A model generated the notes under the pieces. The model worked only from the letters and a program-made list of their open reading frames with translations, did not search any database and was not told the origin of the DNA. This document shows positions 1 to 6,130 of a DNA stretch of 17,228 bases, one piece after another. The translations under genes were made by a program, and so were the position numbers. Source of the stretch: Chloroflexota bacterium (GTDB lineage: Bacteria; Chloroflexota; Limnocylindria; Limnocylindrales; CSP1-4); contig JACDBP010000384.1 of assembly GCA_013694835.1 (NCBI GenBank), positions 1-17,228 on the forward strand, written 5' to 3'. Numbering within the stretch: position 1 is the first letter of the stretch; each line of letters starts with the position of its first letter.

Positions 1-1178
1 TCCGGGCGACTCAGGAGACCGAGGTCCGCAGCCTGGGCCATCCACGCGGTGATCTGCTCACCGCTCGGGCGCTTCCCATCGCGCTCCAATGCGGCCGCGG
101 CGTAGTCGACGGTGATGCGCTCCAGGATCGAGGCGTGCAGCAGGAAGCTGCGGAGGCCAGGGTCCAGGTCACCGATCACCTCCTCCGCGAGGAAGTCGTA
201 GAGCGGTCCTTCGGCGCCCGTCATCGCCCGGACGAAGGTCCTGATCTCCGTCCGCGAGCGGCCGCGGATCGAGGAGTTGAGCAGCTGCAGGCTCGCTGCC
301 CAGCCCTCCGTTCGACCGTCGACTTGGGCAAGGACGTCGGATTCCAGGGGCTGACCGTAGACCTCGCCGAAGAGCCGGCCAGTCTCCTCCAGCGAGAACC
401 GCATGTCCTGCGTGTCGATCTGGGCGATCTCGCCTTGGGCGTGCAACCGCGCCAGATGCATCTCCGGGCGCCTGCGCGTAACGAGGCACAGGTGCACGGT
501 GTCGGGCGCTTCGCGGACCAGGCGGCCGATGATGTCGCGGACGTCGTCGCTTTCGTCTACGCCGTGGAAGTCGTCGAAGATCCATAGGACCGGCTCGTTC
601 GGCGCTTGGCTCAGCTCGGCGAAGAAGGTAGAGACCACCCGTTCGCGCGACGGGTTGCGGATGGCCATCTTGGCGAGGAGCGCTGCGGTCTGGGCACCGA
701 ACTCCGGCCATGCCTCGCGAGCCGACGCGATGAGGTAGTTGAGGAACGTCACCCAGTCGCCGTCCGTCGAGTCCAGCTTGTACCAGAGGCAGCGGATCTC
801 GTTGCGTCGGGCGAAGTCGGCGAGCAAGGTGGTCTTGCCGTACCCGGCCTCGGCGACGATCAGGCTCAGGCGCCGTTGGGAGCCGGCCCGGAGGGAGTCG
901 AGCAGTCGGTCGCGGGAGAGCGTCGCTTCGCGATGCGGGTACGGGGTGATCTTGACCCGCGAGATCGGCTGGAACTCGGCCTCGGTCAGCACCGGGATGA
1001 CCGCCGAGCGCGTTATCGGCGCCGGGACGGCTGCGCCCACTCCGTCGGCTGCGCCCACTCCGTCGGCTGCGAGCTCTGCCGGTCTCGTAATCTCCCGCGG
1101 ACCGGCCTTCGCGCGCGGAACACTGGATGCGGACGCTGCTCGGCGAGGCATCTGTGGAGTCTTGCCGGTAGCGCTCAT
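1..1178 (-). CDS. MalT-like LuxR-family (LAL) STAND ATPase regulator, N-terminal part, cut by window edge
   Basis: My own translation of the minus strand from an ATG at 1178 stays open to the left edge, giving about 392 residues. After a low-complexity N-terminal extension of about 80 residues comes a P-loop (AEAGYGKT, residues 109-116), a Walker B-type strand ending in acidic residues (VLWIFDD, 197-203), and the segments TRRRPEMHLARL (about 234-245) and TEGWAASLQLL (290-300). These are characteristic of the MalT/LAL ATPase domain (STAND class). Family members normally continue with a TPR-like sensor region and a C-terminal LuxR helix-turn-helix, which would lie beyond the window. They act as ATP-dependent, ligand-gated cytoplasmic transcription activators; the ligand here is unknown. 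The start is the only good ATG before the conserved domain, though its ribosome binding site is weak. An 18-bp tandem duplication near the N terminus repeats ADGVGA twice. Family assignment is firm; the identity of the C-terminal half is inferred. Confidence 0.85.
   Translation of the reverse strand, partial: MSATGKTPQMPRRAASASSVPRAKAGPREITRPAELAADGVGAADGVGAAVPAPITRSAVIPVLTEAEFQPISRVKITPYPHREATLSRDRLLDSLRAGSQRRLSLIVAEAGYGKTTLLADFARRNEIRCLWYKLDSTDGDWVTFLNYLIASAREAWPEFGAQTAALLAKMAIRNPSRERVVSTFFAELSQAPNEPVLWIFDDFHGVDESDDVRDIIGRLVREAPDTVHLCLVTRRRPEMHLARLHAQGEIAQIDTQDMRFSLEETGRLFGEVYGQPLESDVLAQVDGRTEGWAASLQLLNSSIRGRSRTEIRTFVRAMTGAEGPLYDFLAEEVIGDLDPGLRSFLLHASILERITVDYAAAALERDGKRPSGEQITAWMAQAADLGLLSRP
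1033..1068. repeat. Two perfect tandem copies of an 18-bp unit inside the LAL regulator gene
   Basis: The unit gcgcccactccgtcggct occurs at 1033-1050 and again at 1051-1068 without a mismatch. On the coding (minus) strand it is in frame and gives the repeated peptide ADGVGA in the low-complexity N-terminal extension, before the ATPase domain. It looks like a recent slippage duplication and a copy-number-variable site. Confidence 0.9.
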
Positions 1179-1219
1179 CGCCCGCTTACCACTGCCCTGT
1201 GGATAAGTCGGCTAACCCA

Positions 1220-1423
1220 TCAGCCCTCGTATTCGAAGTGGATCTTCAGCTCGACCCGGTAGTCCTTGATCTCGCCGTTCTCCACGCGCGCCGTCGACTT
1301 CACGACTTCGATCTGCTGGATGTTCCGAACGGTCCGTGAGGCGGTGGCGACAGCCTGGCGGGCCGCGTCGCTCCAGGAGCGGGGGCTGCTGCCGACCATC
1401 TCGCGGATGATGATGACGCCCAT
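1220..1423 (-). CDS. Dodecin family protein
   Basis: A 67-residue protein matching the dodecin pattern. It has an N-terminal strand (GVIIIREMVGSS), the SW.DAA..AV..AS.TVRN helix (residues 16-34), then IEVVKSTARVENGEI.DYRVELKIHFEY, the two long strands of the fold. Dodecins are dodecameric hollow cytoplasmic spheres that bind or buffer flavins, and in some lineages CoA. Length is normal for the family (65-75). The start is supported by a strong Shine-Dalgarno sequence (GGAGGT on the minus strand, 1433-1438) nine bases upstream. At the position of the flavin-stacking tryptophan of archaeal dodecin (W36 in Halobacterium) this protein has Gln37, so flavin binding may be weak or altered. It lies 41 bp upstream of the LAL regulator on the same strand. 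Confidence 0.9.
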   Translation of the reverse strand: MGVIIIREMVGSSPRSWSDAARQAVATASRTVRNIQQIEVVKSTARVENGEIKDYRVELKIHFEYEG

Positions 1424-1568
1424 TCGACCGTGACCTCCGCTCGCCGGCTTCCGCTGGGACTCCAGAGTCTAGGCGAGCTGACGGGCGAGTTCCACATGAT
1501 GGCGGCCGGTGCTGGGAACCGGAACGAAGCACAGCTCGTCAGAGGGCGATACCGAGTCTGAGGAGGCC

Positions 1569-2597
1569 ATGCAACCACACCTGCGCACGCTGACCCTCGT
1601 CGCCCTGGCCGTGGTCGCGGCCGCCTGCGGTGGTGCGGCTCCCCCGTCGAGCCTCACCGGATCGCCATCGGCCCAGCTGTCGCCGACGCCATCGGCACCC
1701 GGCTCCACAGCGCCGGTTACGCCGTCCGGAACGGCAAGCACCACGCTCGAGCCGTCCCCGGTGCCCCCGGACCCAACGGTGTCCCCCACGCCGCAGACGA
1801 CAGCCGGCGAGATCGACCACCCGACGGATCCGACGACCGCGATCCTGCGGGCCGAGCACGTCGGCGGTTTCATGATGATCGGCCATGGCTTTGCCCGGCG
1901 GCCCTACTTCACGCTCTACGGCGACGGCACGGTGGTCTACCGGCCACTCGCCGAGCCGAACCCCGATCCGGGCGCGCCGTTCCAACCCATGCAGGTCGCG
2001 CGGATGAGCGAGGACCAGATCCAGGCGCTCCTGCGCTTCGCGCTCGGCCCCGGCCGCCTGCTCAACGCCAAGCCAAGCTACTTCAACCCACTCATCGCCG
2101 ACGCTCCCGATACCGTCTTCACCCTGGCGGCCGGCGAGTTCTCCAGGAAGGTCCAGGTGACGGCCATCAACGAGGACAGCGATCAGCTCCCCGACCGTGC
2201 GGACATCGAGGGGTTCCGCCAGTTGGACGCGCTGCTCGCGGACTTCGGCATGCAGGTAGCGGAGGGCCGGGCGACCGCAGCCGGCCCGTACGTCCCGACC
2301 AGCTACACCGGGATGCTGTTCGCTAACGAGGCCACGCCCGAGACGAAGGACTGGCCGTGGCCGGAGCTGACGGCGGCGAACCTGGTGCCCGGGCCTGGCG
2401 AGTTCAGCGGACTCCTGGTCGCGCTCACGCCGGCGCAGGTGAAGAAGCTCGTGGCGGTTCCCAACGGTGGCCTCATCGGCTACCAGGTTCGCGGCCCCGA
2501 CAAGAAGGCCTACATCCTGTCCATCAGACCGGACCTGCCCGAGGACCCGCCCCTTGGCACCGACGAGCCGCTGCCGAGCGCGAGCCCCGCGCCCTAA
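1569..2597 (+). CDS. Predicted lipoprotein of unknown function with Pro/Ser/Thr-rich linker
   Basis: 342 residues from the ATG at 1569. I prefer this start over the in-frame GTG at 1509 because it puts a signal peptide at the very N terminus: MQPHLRT, a hydrophobic stretch at 8-19, then a lipobox-like AAAC with Cys20. AGGAGG at 1561-1566 is a Shine-Dalgarno candidate, but its 2-nt spacing is short. Residues about 22-90 are a disordered Ser/Thr/Pro linker typical of surface-anchored lipoproteins. The folded part (about 92-325) contains a TLYGDGTVVY motif (115-124), seen in many uncharacterised secreted proteins, and has no recognisable catalytic signature. The C terminus is again Pro-rich. It is predicted to be anchored outside the membrane. 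It stands alone, divergent from the dodecin. Function is not recognised. Confidence 0.8.
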   Translation: MQPHLRTLTLVALAVVAAACGGAAPPSSLTGSPSAQLSPTPSAPGSTAPVTPSGTASTTLEPSPVPPDPTVSPTPQTTAGEIDHPTDPTTAILRAEHVGGFMMIGHGFARRPYFTLYGDGTVVYRPLAEPNPDPGAPFQPMQVARMSEDQIQALLRFALGPGRLLNAKPSYFNPLIADAPDTVFTLAAGEFSRKVQVTAINEDSDQLPDRADIEGFRQLDALLADFGMQVAEGRATAAGPYVPTSYTGMLFANEATPETKDWPWPELTAANLVPGPGEFSGLLVALTPAQVKKLVAVPNGGLIGYQVRGPDKKAYILSIRPDLPEDPPLGTDEPLPSASPAP

Positions 2598-2683
2598 CGT
2601 AGGCGCGGGCGACCGATGATCCCCGGCCATCCGGGCGGTATCGTCTCGCGCGGGGAGTTCGCGCAGGAGTGAGGTTTCGGCCG

Positions 2684-3124
2684 ATGGCTGAGGCCGCAGG
2701 GATCGTCAAGGATCGCGGTCGCTCGAACGACGCCGAGTTCACGGCCGTGATGGCTGCCAGGGCCTCGGAGATCCAGGAGCTGGCGCGCGCCCTGCGCGAC
2801 CTCGTGTTCGACGTCCTGCCCCAGACCGTGGAGGTCGTGTGGCCGAAGCAGGGCACGGTCGGCTGGGGCACCGGGCGCAGGAAGTTCACGGAGCAGTTCG
2901 CCTATTGCCTGACGTTCAAGCACCACGTCACCATCGGCTTCTATCACGGCGGCGAGTTGCCGGATCCCGCGGGGCTGCTGTCCACCTCCGGTGGCAAGCA
3001 GGTCTCCGGCACCCTGTCGATGCGCAGCCTCAGGATCACCTCACTCGAAGAGGTCCGGCGGCCGGAGCTGCGGGCGCTCATCGACGCCGCGACCCGGACG
3101 GGCGTGCCGCCGCCTCGCGTGTGA
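2684..3124 (+). CDS. DUF1801-family protein (YdhG-like)
   Basis: 146 residues from the ATG at 2684. The start is chosen over an in-frame GTG at 2669 because the purine-rich AGGAGTGAGG at 2665-2674 serves the ATG at good spacing but overlaps the GTG. The pattern is a helix with LARALRDLVFDVLP, then VEVVWPKQGTVGWG, a strand with FAYCLTFKHHVTIGFYHG, and SMRSLRITSLEEVRRPELRALIDAA. This is the DUF1801 layout, in which a small cytoplasmic alpha/beta domain carries a conserved R-x-(I/L) segment near the end. The biochemical function of the family is not established. It follows the lipoprotein by 86 bp and is convergent with the response regulator at 3192. No strong terminator is visible in the 67-bp gap between them. 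Confidence 0.78.
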   Translation: MAEAAGIVKDRGRSNDAEFTAVMAARASEIQELARALRDLVFDVLPQTVEVVWPKQGTVGWGTGRRKFTEQFAYCLTFKHHVTIGFYHGGELPDPAGLLSTSGGKQVSGTLSMRSLRITSLEEVRRPELRALIDAATRTGVPPPRV

Positions 3125-3191
3125 CCTCAGGCGCGCGTGGCGCTGCGTCCATGGCCTGGCCCTGGTCGCGTCATCTCGACAGCCTGGCTGA

Positions 3192-3893
3192 CTACACCTG
3201 GCGTGTGGTTCGGTCGCGCTCCCGTCGTGCCTGAGCACCCTCCGCGGGGCGGTTCACGCCGGTCTCGTAGGCGAAGATCACGACCTGGACACGGTCGCGC
3301 AGGTCGAGCTTCATCAGGATCCTCTTCACGTGCGTCCTGATCGTCGACTCCTCGACCACGAGCACGGCGGCGATCTCGCGGTTCGACAGGCCACGCGCCA
3401 GGAGATCGAAGACCTCCCGCTCACGCGCTGTCAGGTCGTCGACTTTCGCCTGATCGCCGAGCTCGGGCGCCGGCTGCTGGGCCATGCGGTCGATCACCCG
3501 CCGGGTGATCGCCGGCGAGAGGAGCGAGTCGCCGGCGGCAATGGTGTGCACCGCCGCGATGAGCTCCTCTGGTCGCGTTCGCTTGAGCAGAAAGCCCGAA
3601 GCGCCGGCTCGGAGCGCGCCGAAGACGTAGTCGTCCTGCTCGAAGGTCGTGAGGATCAGGACCTTCACCCTCGGGGCCACTCGCGACAGTTCCCGGGTGG
3701 CGGCGATGCCGTCGAGGTCGGGCATCCGCACGTCCATCAGCACGACATCGGGCGTCAGCCGGCGTGCCTGCTCGACGGCCTCTCGCCCGGTCGACGCCTG
3801 ACCGACGACCTGGATGTCGGGGTCCGCGGTGAGCAGCTCGGTGAGTCCGGCGCGCATCAGGCCCTCGTCGTCGGCGATCAGCACGCGTGTCAA
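3192..3893 (-). CDS. NarL/LuxR-type two-component response regulator
   Basis: 233 residues with a complete receiver domain: acidic pair D8/D9, phospho-acceptor D54 in VVLMDVRMP, T82 and K104 in FLLKRTRPEE. A LuxR-type HTH follows at about 153-210 (LTAREREVFDLLARGLSNREIA...TIRTHVKRILMKL). Family members bind DNA as phosphorylated dimers. The start is a TTG at 3893 that overlaps the kinase stop codon as TTGA, indicating translational coupling. A GTG at 3884 is an alternative but would trim the first strand to VLIADDE. Its likely target, from position, is the divergent ABC operon at 5259-8801 (inference). The Arg-rich tail after residue 212 is outside known domains. Confidence 0.93.
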   Translation of the reverse strand: MTRVLIADDEGLMRAGLTELLTADPDIQVVGQASTGREAVEQARRLTPDVVLMDVRMPDLDGIAATRELSRVAPRVKVLILTTFEQDDYVFGALRAGASGFLLKRTRPEELIAAVHTIAAGDSLLSPAITRRVIDRMAQQPAPELGDQAKVDDLTAREREVFDLLARGLSNREIAAVLVVEESTIRTHVKRILMKLDLRDRVQVVIFAYETGVNRPAEGAQARRERDRTTRQV

Positions 3894-5092
3894 GCGGCGT
3901 GACCTCCGTAGGGAATGCGGGCACGAACGCGAAACGACCCGTCAGCCCGCTCGGCCTGGAGGGTGCCGCCGAGCATGGTCGCGCGTTCCCGCATGCCGAT
4001 CAGCCCGTGGCCTCCTGTGGACGTCGGCAGGCGGCGCGCAGCGATGGGGTTGGTGACGCCGATCTCGAGCGCCTCGTCGCCGAACGTGAGTTCGATCGCG
4101 ACGCTGCCTGCGCCATGCCGCGCCGCGTTGGTGAGGGACTCCTGGAGGATGCGGTAGGCGGCCTGATCGGCGGCTGTGCCGAGTCGTCGGGACATCCCCG
4201 AAGCGTTCAGCGTGACCTGGAGCCCGGCCTCTCGATGGCGCGCGATCAGGCTGTCGAGCGACGCGATCCCGATCGGCGCCTCGACGATCCCGTTCGAGGA
4301 GCCACCCTCGCGGATGGTACCGACGATGTGGTCGATCTCCTCGGCGGTCTGCCGTGCGACCTCCTCGATCTCCGCCAGGGCGAGCAGCGAGCGATCGGGA
4401 TCCTGGTGGTGCCGCAGCCGCGCTGCGCCGGCGCGGACCGCGATCACGTTGATGGCGTGGCCGGCCGAGTCGTGGAGGTCGCGAGCGATCCGCGCGCGTT
4501 CTTCGGCTGCCGCGAGCAGCCGCTCGCGCTCTGCGTCGCGCTCGGTGCGCGATGCCCGTGCCCGAAGGTCGGCCATCTGCTCACGCCGCAGCCGCGTGCG
4601 CTCGCCGGCGAACCAGGCGGCGGACCAGGCGGTCCCGGTATGGAGCAGCTCGCTGCCCGGAAAGGCTCCCTGGGCCGCGGCGGTGGCGCCCAGATAGGCC
4701 AACAGCAGGCCCACCATGACGACGGTGCCGCGCCACGTCCAGGGGTTCTCCCGCCGGCGGCTGGCGGCGGCCAGGTAGAGCGCTGCGGTGGGCCCGAGCA
4801 GGAGGTCGATCCCGTAGCCCAAACCCGCCAGCAGCACGCTCGCCGCTGCGGTCAGGGTGAACACGCCCAGCGGGGAGCGCCGCCAGGCGACGAGGGGCAG
4901 CGTCGAGCACGCTACCAGCGCGACACCAAGCGCATCGAGCTCCGCCGAACCGGGCCGGAGGGGGCCGATACCGCCGTGCCTGAGCAACGACAGGGTGCCG
5001 GCAAGCGCGGCGACGGCGAGTGCGACGTCGACCAGGGATCTCGACCCCGGGCGAGCGGCGATGAGCCTGAGCGACGTGACCGTGGATGACAC
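3890..5092 (-). CDS. Sensor histidine kinase, HisKA_3 type, multi-pass membrane
   Basis: 400 residues from a GTG at 5092. The reading frame is open further up to a GTG at 5179. I prefer 5092 because it sits just before the first membrane helix and directly after a promoter-like pair (TTTCCA, 16 bp, TACGCT on the minus strand) placed as for a leaderless mRNA. Four or five hydrophobic segments fill about residues 20-145, followed by a coiled linker. The HisKA_3 dimerisation helix carries the phospho-acceptor His207 in IARDLHDSAGH. The ATPase domain has an N box (YRILQESLTNAARHG, about 313-327) and a G box (GGHGLIGMRER, about 360-370). This is the DesK/LiaS/NarX-type kinase class that pairs with NarL regulators. 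With no large extracellular domain, it probably senses the membrane or partner proteins. Confidence 0.92.
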   Translation of the reverse strand: MSSTVTSLRLIAARPGSRSLVDVALAVAALAGTLSLLRHGGIGPLRPGSAELDALGVALVACSTLPLVAWRRSPLGVFTLTAAASVLLAGLGYGIDLLLGPTAALYLAAASRRRENPWTWRGTVVMVGLLLAYLGATAAAQGAFPGSELLHTGTAWSAAWFAGERTRLRREQMADLRARASRTERDAERERLLAAAEERARIARDLHDSAGHAINVIAVRAGAARLRHHQDPDRSLLALAEIEEVARQTAEEIDHIVGTIREGGSSNGIVEAPIGIASLDSLIARHREAGLQVTLNASGMSRRLGTAADQAAYRILQESLTNAARHGAGSVAIELTFGDEALEIGVTNPIAARRLPTSTGGHGLIGMRERATMLGGTLQAERADGSFRVRARIPYGGHAA

Positions 5093-5101
5093 CAGCGCCG
5101 A

Positions 5102-5129
5102 AGCGTACCTCCGTCGGCACCCCTGGAAA
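5102..5129 (-). promoter_or_regulatory. Putative promoter of the two-component operon (leaderless)
   Basis: On the minus strand a -35-like TTTCCA (plus 5124-5129) and a -10 TACGCT (plus 5102-5107) are 16 bp apart. The -10 ends nine bases before the GTG at 5092, so the transcript would begin at or within a few bases of the start codon. The same TACGCT hexamer precedes the gene at 11166. This is pattern-based and unverified. Confidence 0.4.
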
Positions 5130-5258
5130 TCCCCCCGACGGGTGAGGGACATCCACTCGTTGGGGACGATCAGGTTCACCCCGCCGGGCGTTTCGGAACA
5201 GCCACGGGCCGCCGTAGCGTGATGCCGACGCCGACCTCACTCGCGAACAGGAGACAAC

Positions 5259-5435
5259 GTGACTGATCCGACCCGTTACCCCGGCCCTGGCGCAGGGACC
5301 GATCCCGAATCAGCCTCTCGCCTGCGTGGCTGGCTGAAGGTGTTGGCGATCGCCGTGCTGATCGTGGCCCTGCTGGTCGTGGCGATGATGCTCGTCGGTG
5401 GCGGCGGACACACGCCTCCCCCGGGTGCCCACTGA
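5259..5435 (+). CDS. 58-residue single-pass membrane peptide heading the ABC operon
   Basis: Too short for standard ORF cut-offs but well supported. A GTG at 5259 is preceded by AGGAG (5249-5253) at 5-nt spacing, the frame is open for 58 codons, and its stop overlaps the ABC ATPase ATG by one base (TGATG). The peptide has a polar, Pro-rich N terminus (MTDPTRYPGPGAG), a helix RLRGWLKVLAIAVLIVALL (about 21-39) continuing to about residue 46, then GGGGHTPPPGAH. Positive charges at the helix start predict the N terminus inside and a short Gly/His/Pro tail outside. I know of similar short hydrophobic peptides next to MacB-type ABC genes in high-GC bacteria but not of a described function. It could be an accessory subunit, a stability factor or a regulator of the permease. 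Confidence 0.75.
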   Translation: MTDPTRYPGPGAGTDPESASRLRGWLKVLAIAVLIVALLVVAMMLVGGGGHTPPPGAH

Positions 5436-6130
5436 TGATCCACGTCGGCGATGTCGTCAAGACGTACCCCCTGGCCGGCGGCAGCTTCACCGCCATCGAC
5501 CAACTCGACCTGGACATCGCGGAGGGCGAATTCGTCGCGATCGTCGGACGGTCGGGCAGCGGCAAGACGACATTGCTGAATCTGCTCGCTGGTATCGACC
5601 GGCCCAGCTCGGGGACCGTTCGCGTCGCGGGTGCCGATCTCGGTTCCCTGTCGGAGTCGGGGCTGGCGGCCTGGCGGGGCCGAAGCGTCGGGCTCGTATT
5701 CCAGTTCTTCCAGCTGCTGCCCACGCTGACCGTCGCCGAGAACGTGATGCTGCCGATGGACTTTGCCAGGACGGTGCCGGGCGGCCAGCGTCGCGATCGC
5801 GCTGAGCGACTGTTGGAGCGGGTGGGCATCGCCGAACAGGCCGACAAGATGCCGGCCACGCTTTCGGGCGGCCAGCAGCAGCGGGCCGCGATCGCCAGGG
5901 CGCTGGCCAACGACCCCCCGGTCCTGCTGGCCGACGAGCCGACCGGCAACCTCGACTCGGTCACCGCCGACGCCGTGCTGGAGCTGTTCGGCGACCTGAA
6001 CGCCGAAGGACGGACCATCGTGGTCGTCACCCACGAACGCGACATCCGGTCGATCGTCGGCCGAGAGGTGACCCTGAAGGACGGCCGACTCGTCACTGAC
6101 CAGGCCGAGCGAGCGATGGTGACGGTGTGA
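5435..6130 (+). CDS. ABC transporter ATP-binding protein, MacB/LolD type
   Basis: 231 residues carrying every ABC ATPase motif: Walker A GRSGSGKTT (38-46), Q-loop Q90 in LVFQFFQLLPTLTVAENV, signature LSGGQQQR (143-150), Walker B VLLADEP (163-169) followed by TGNLDS, and H-loop H200 in VVVTHERD. The FQFFQLLPTLTVAENV and ADEPTGNLDS wording is typical of the type VII (MacB, LolD, FtsE) mechanotransmission branch rather than importers. It would act on the cytoplasmic face, driving the permease encoded next, which it overlaps by four bases (GTGA). The start ATG is fixed by the one-base overlap with the preceding small gene. The probable regulator is the divergent two-component system. The substrate cannot be read from the sequence. 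Confidence 0.95.
   Translation: MIHVGDVVKTYPLAGGSFTAIDQLDLDIAEGEFVAIVGRSGSGKTTLLNLLAGIDRPSSGTVRVAGADLGSLSESGLAAWRGRSVGLVFQFFQLLPTLTVAENVMLPMDFARTVPGGQRRDRAERLLERVGIAEQADKMPATLSGGQQQRAAIARALANDPPVLLADEPTGNLDSVTADAVLELFGDLNAEGRTIVVVTHERDIRSIVGREVTLKDGRLVTDQAERAMVTV

Noticed and set aside
1198..1206. TGTGGATAA, i.e. a perfect DnaA box TTATCCACA on the minus strand
   Set aside because: Only one exact box, in a 41-bp gap between a dodecin and a regulator, with no AT-rich stretch or box cluster. Not enough for an origin; chance is likely.
3887..5089. 400-codon plus-strand open frame opposite the histidine kinase
   Set aside because: The minus-strand frame has complete kinase motifs; the plus frame is a GC-rich antisense shadow of low-complexity composition.
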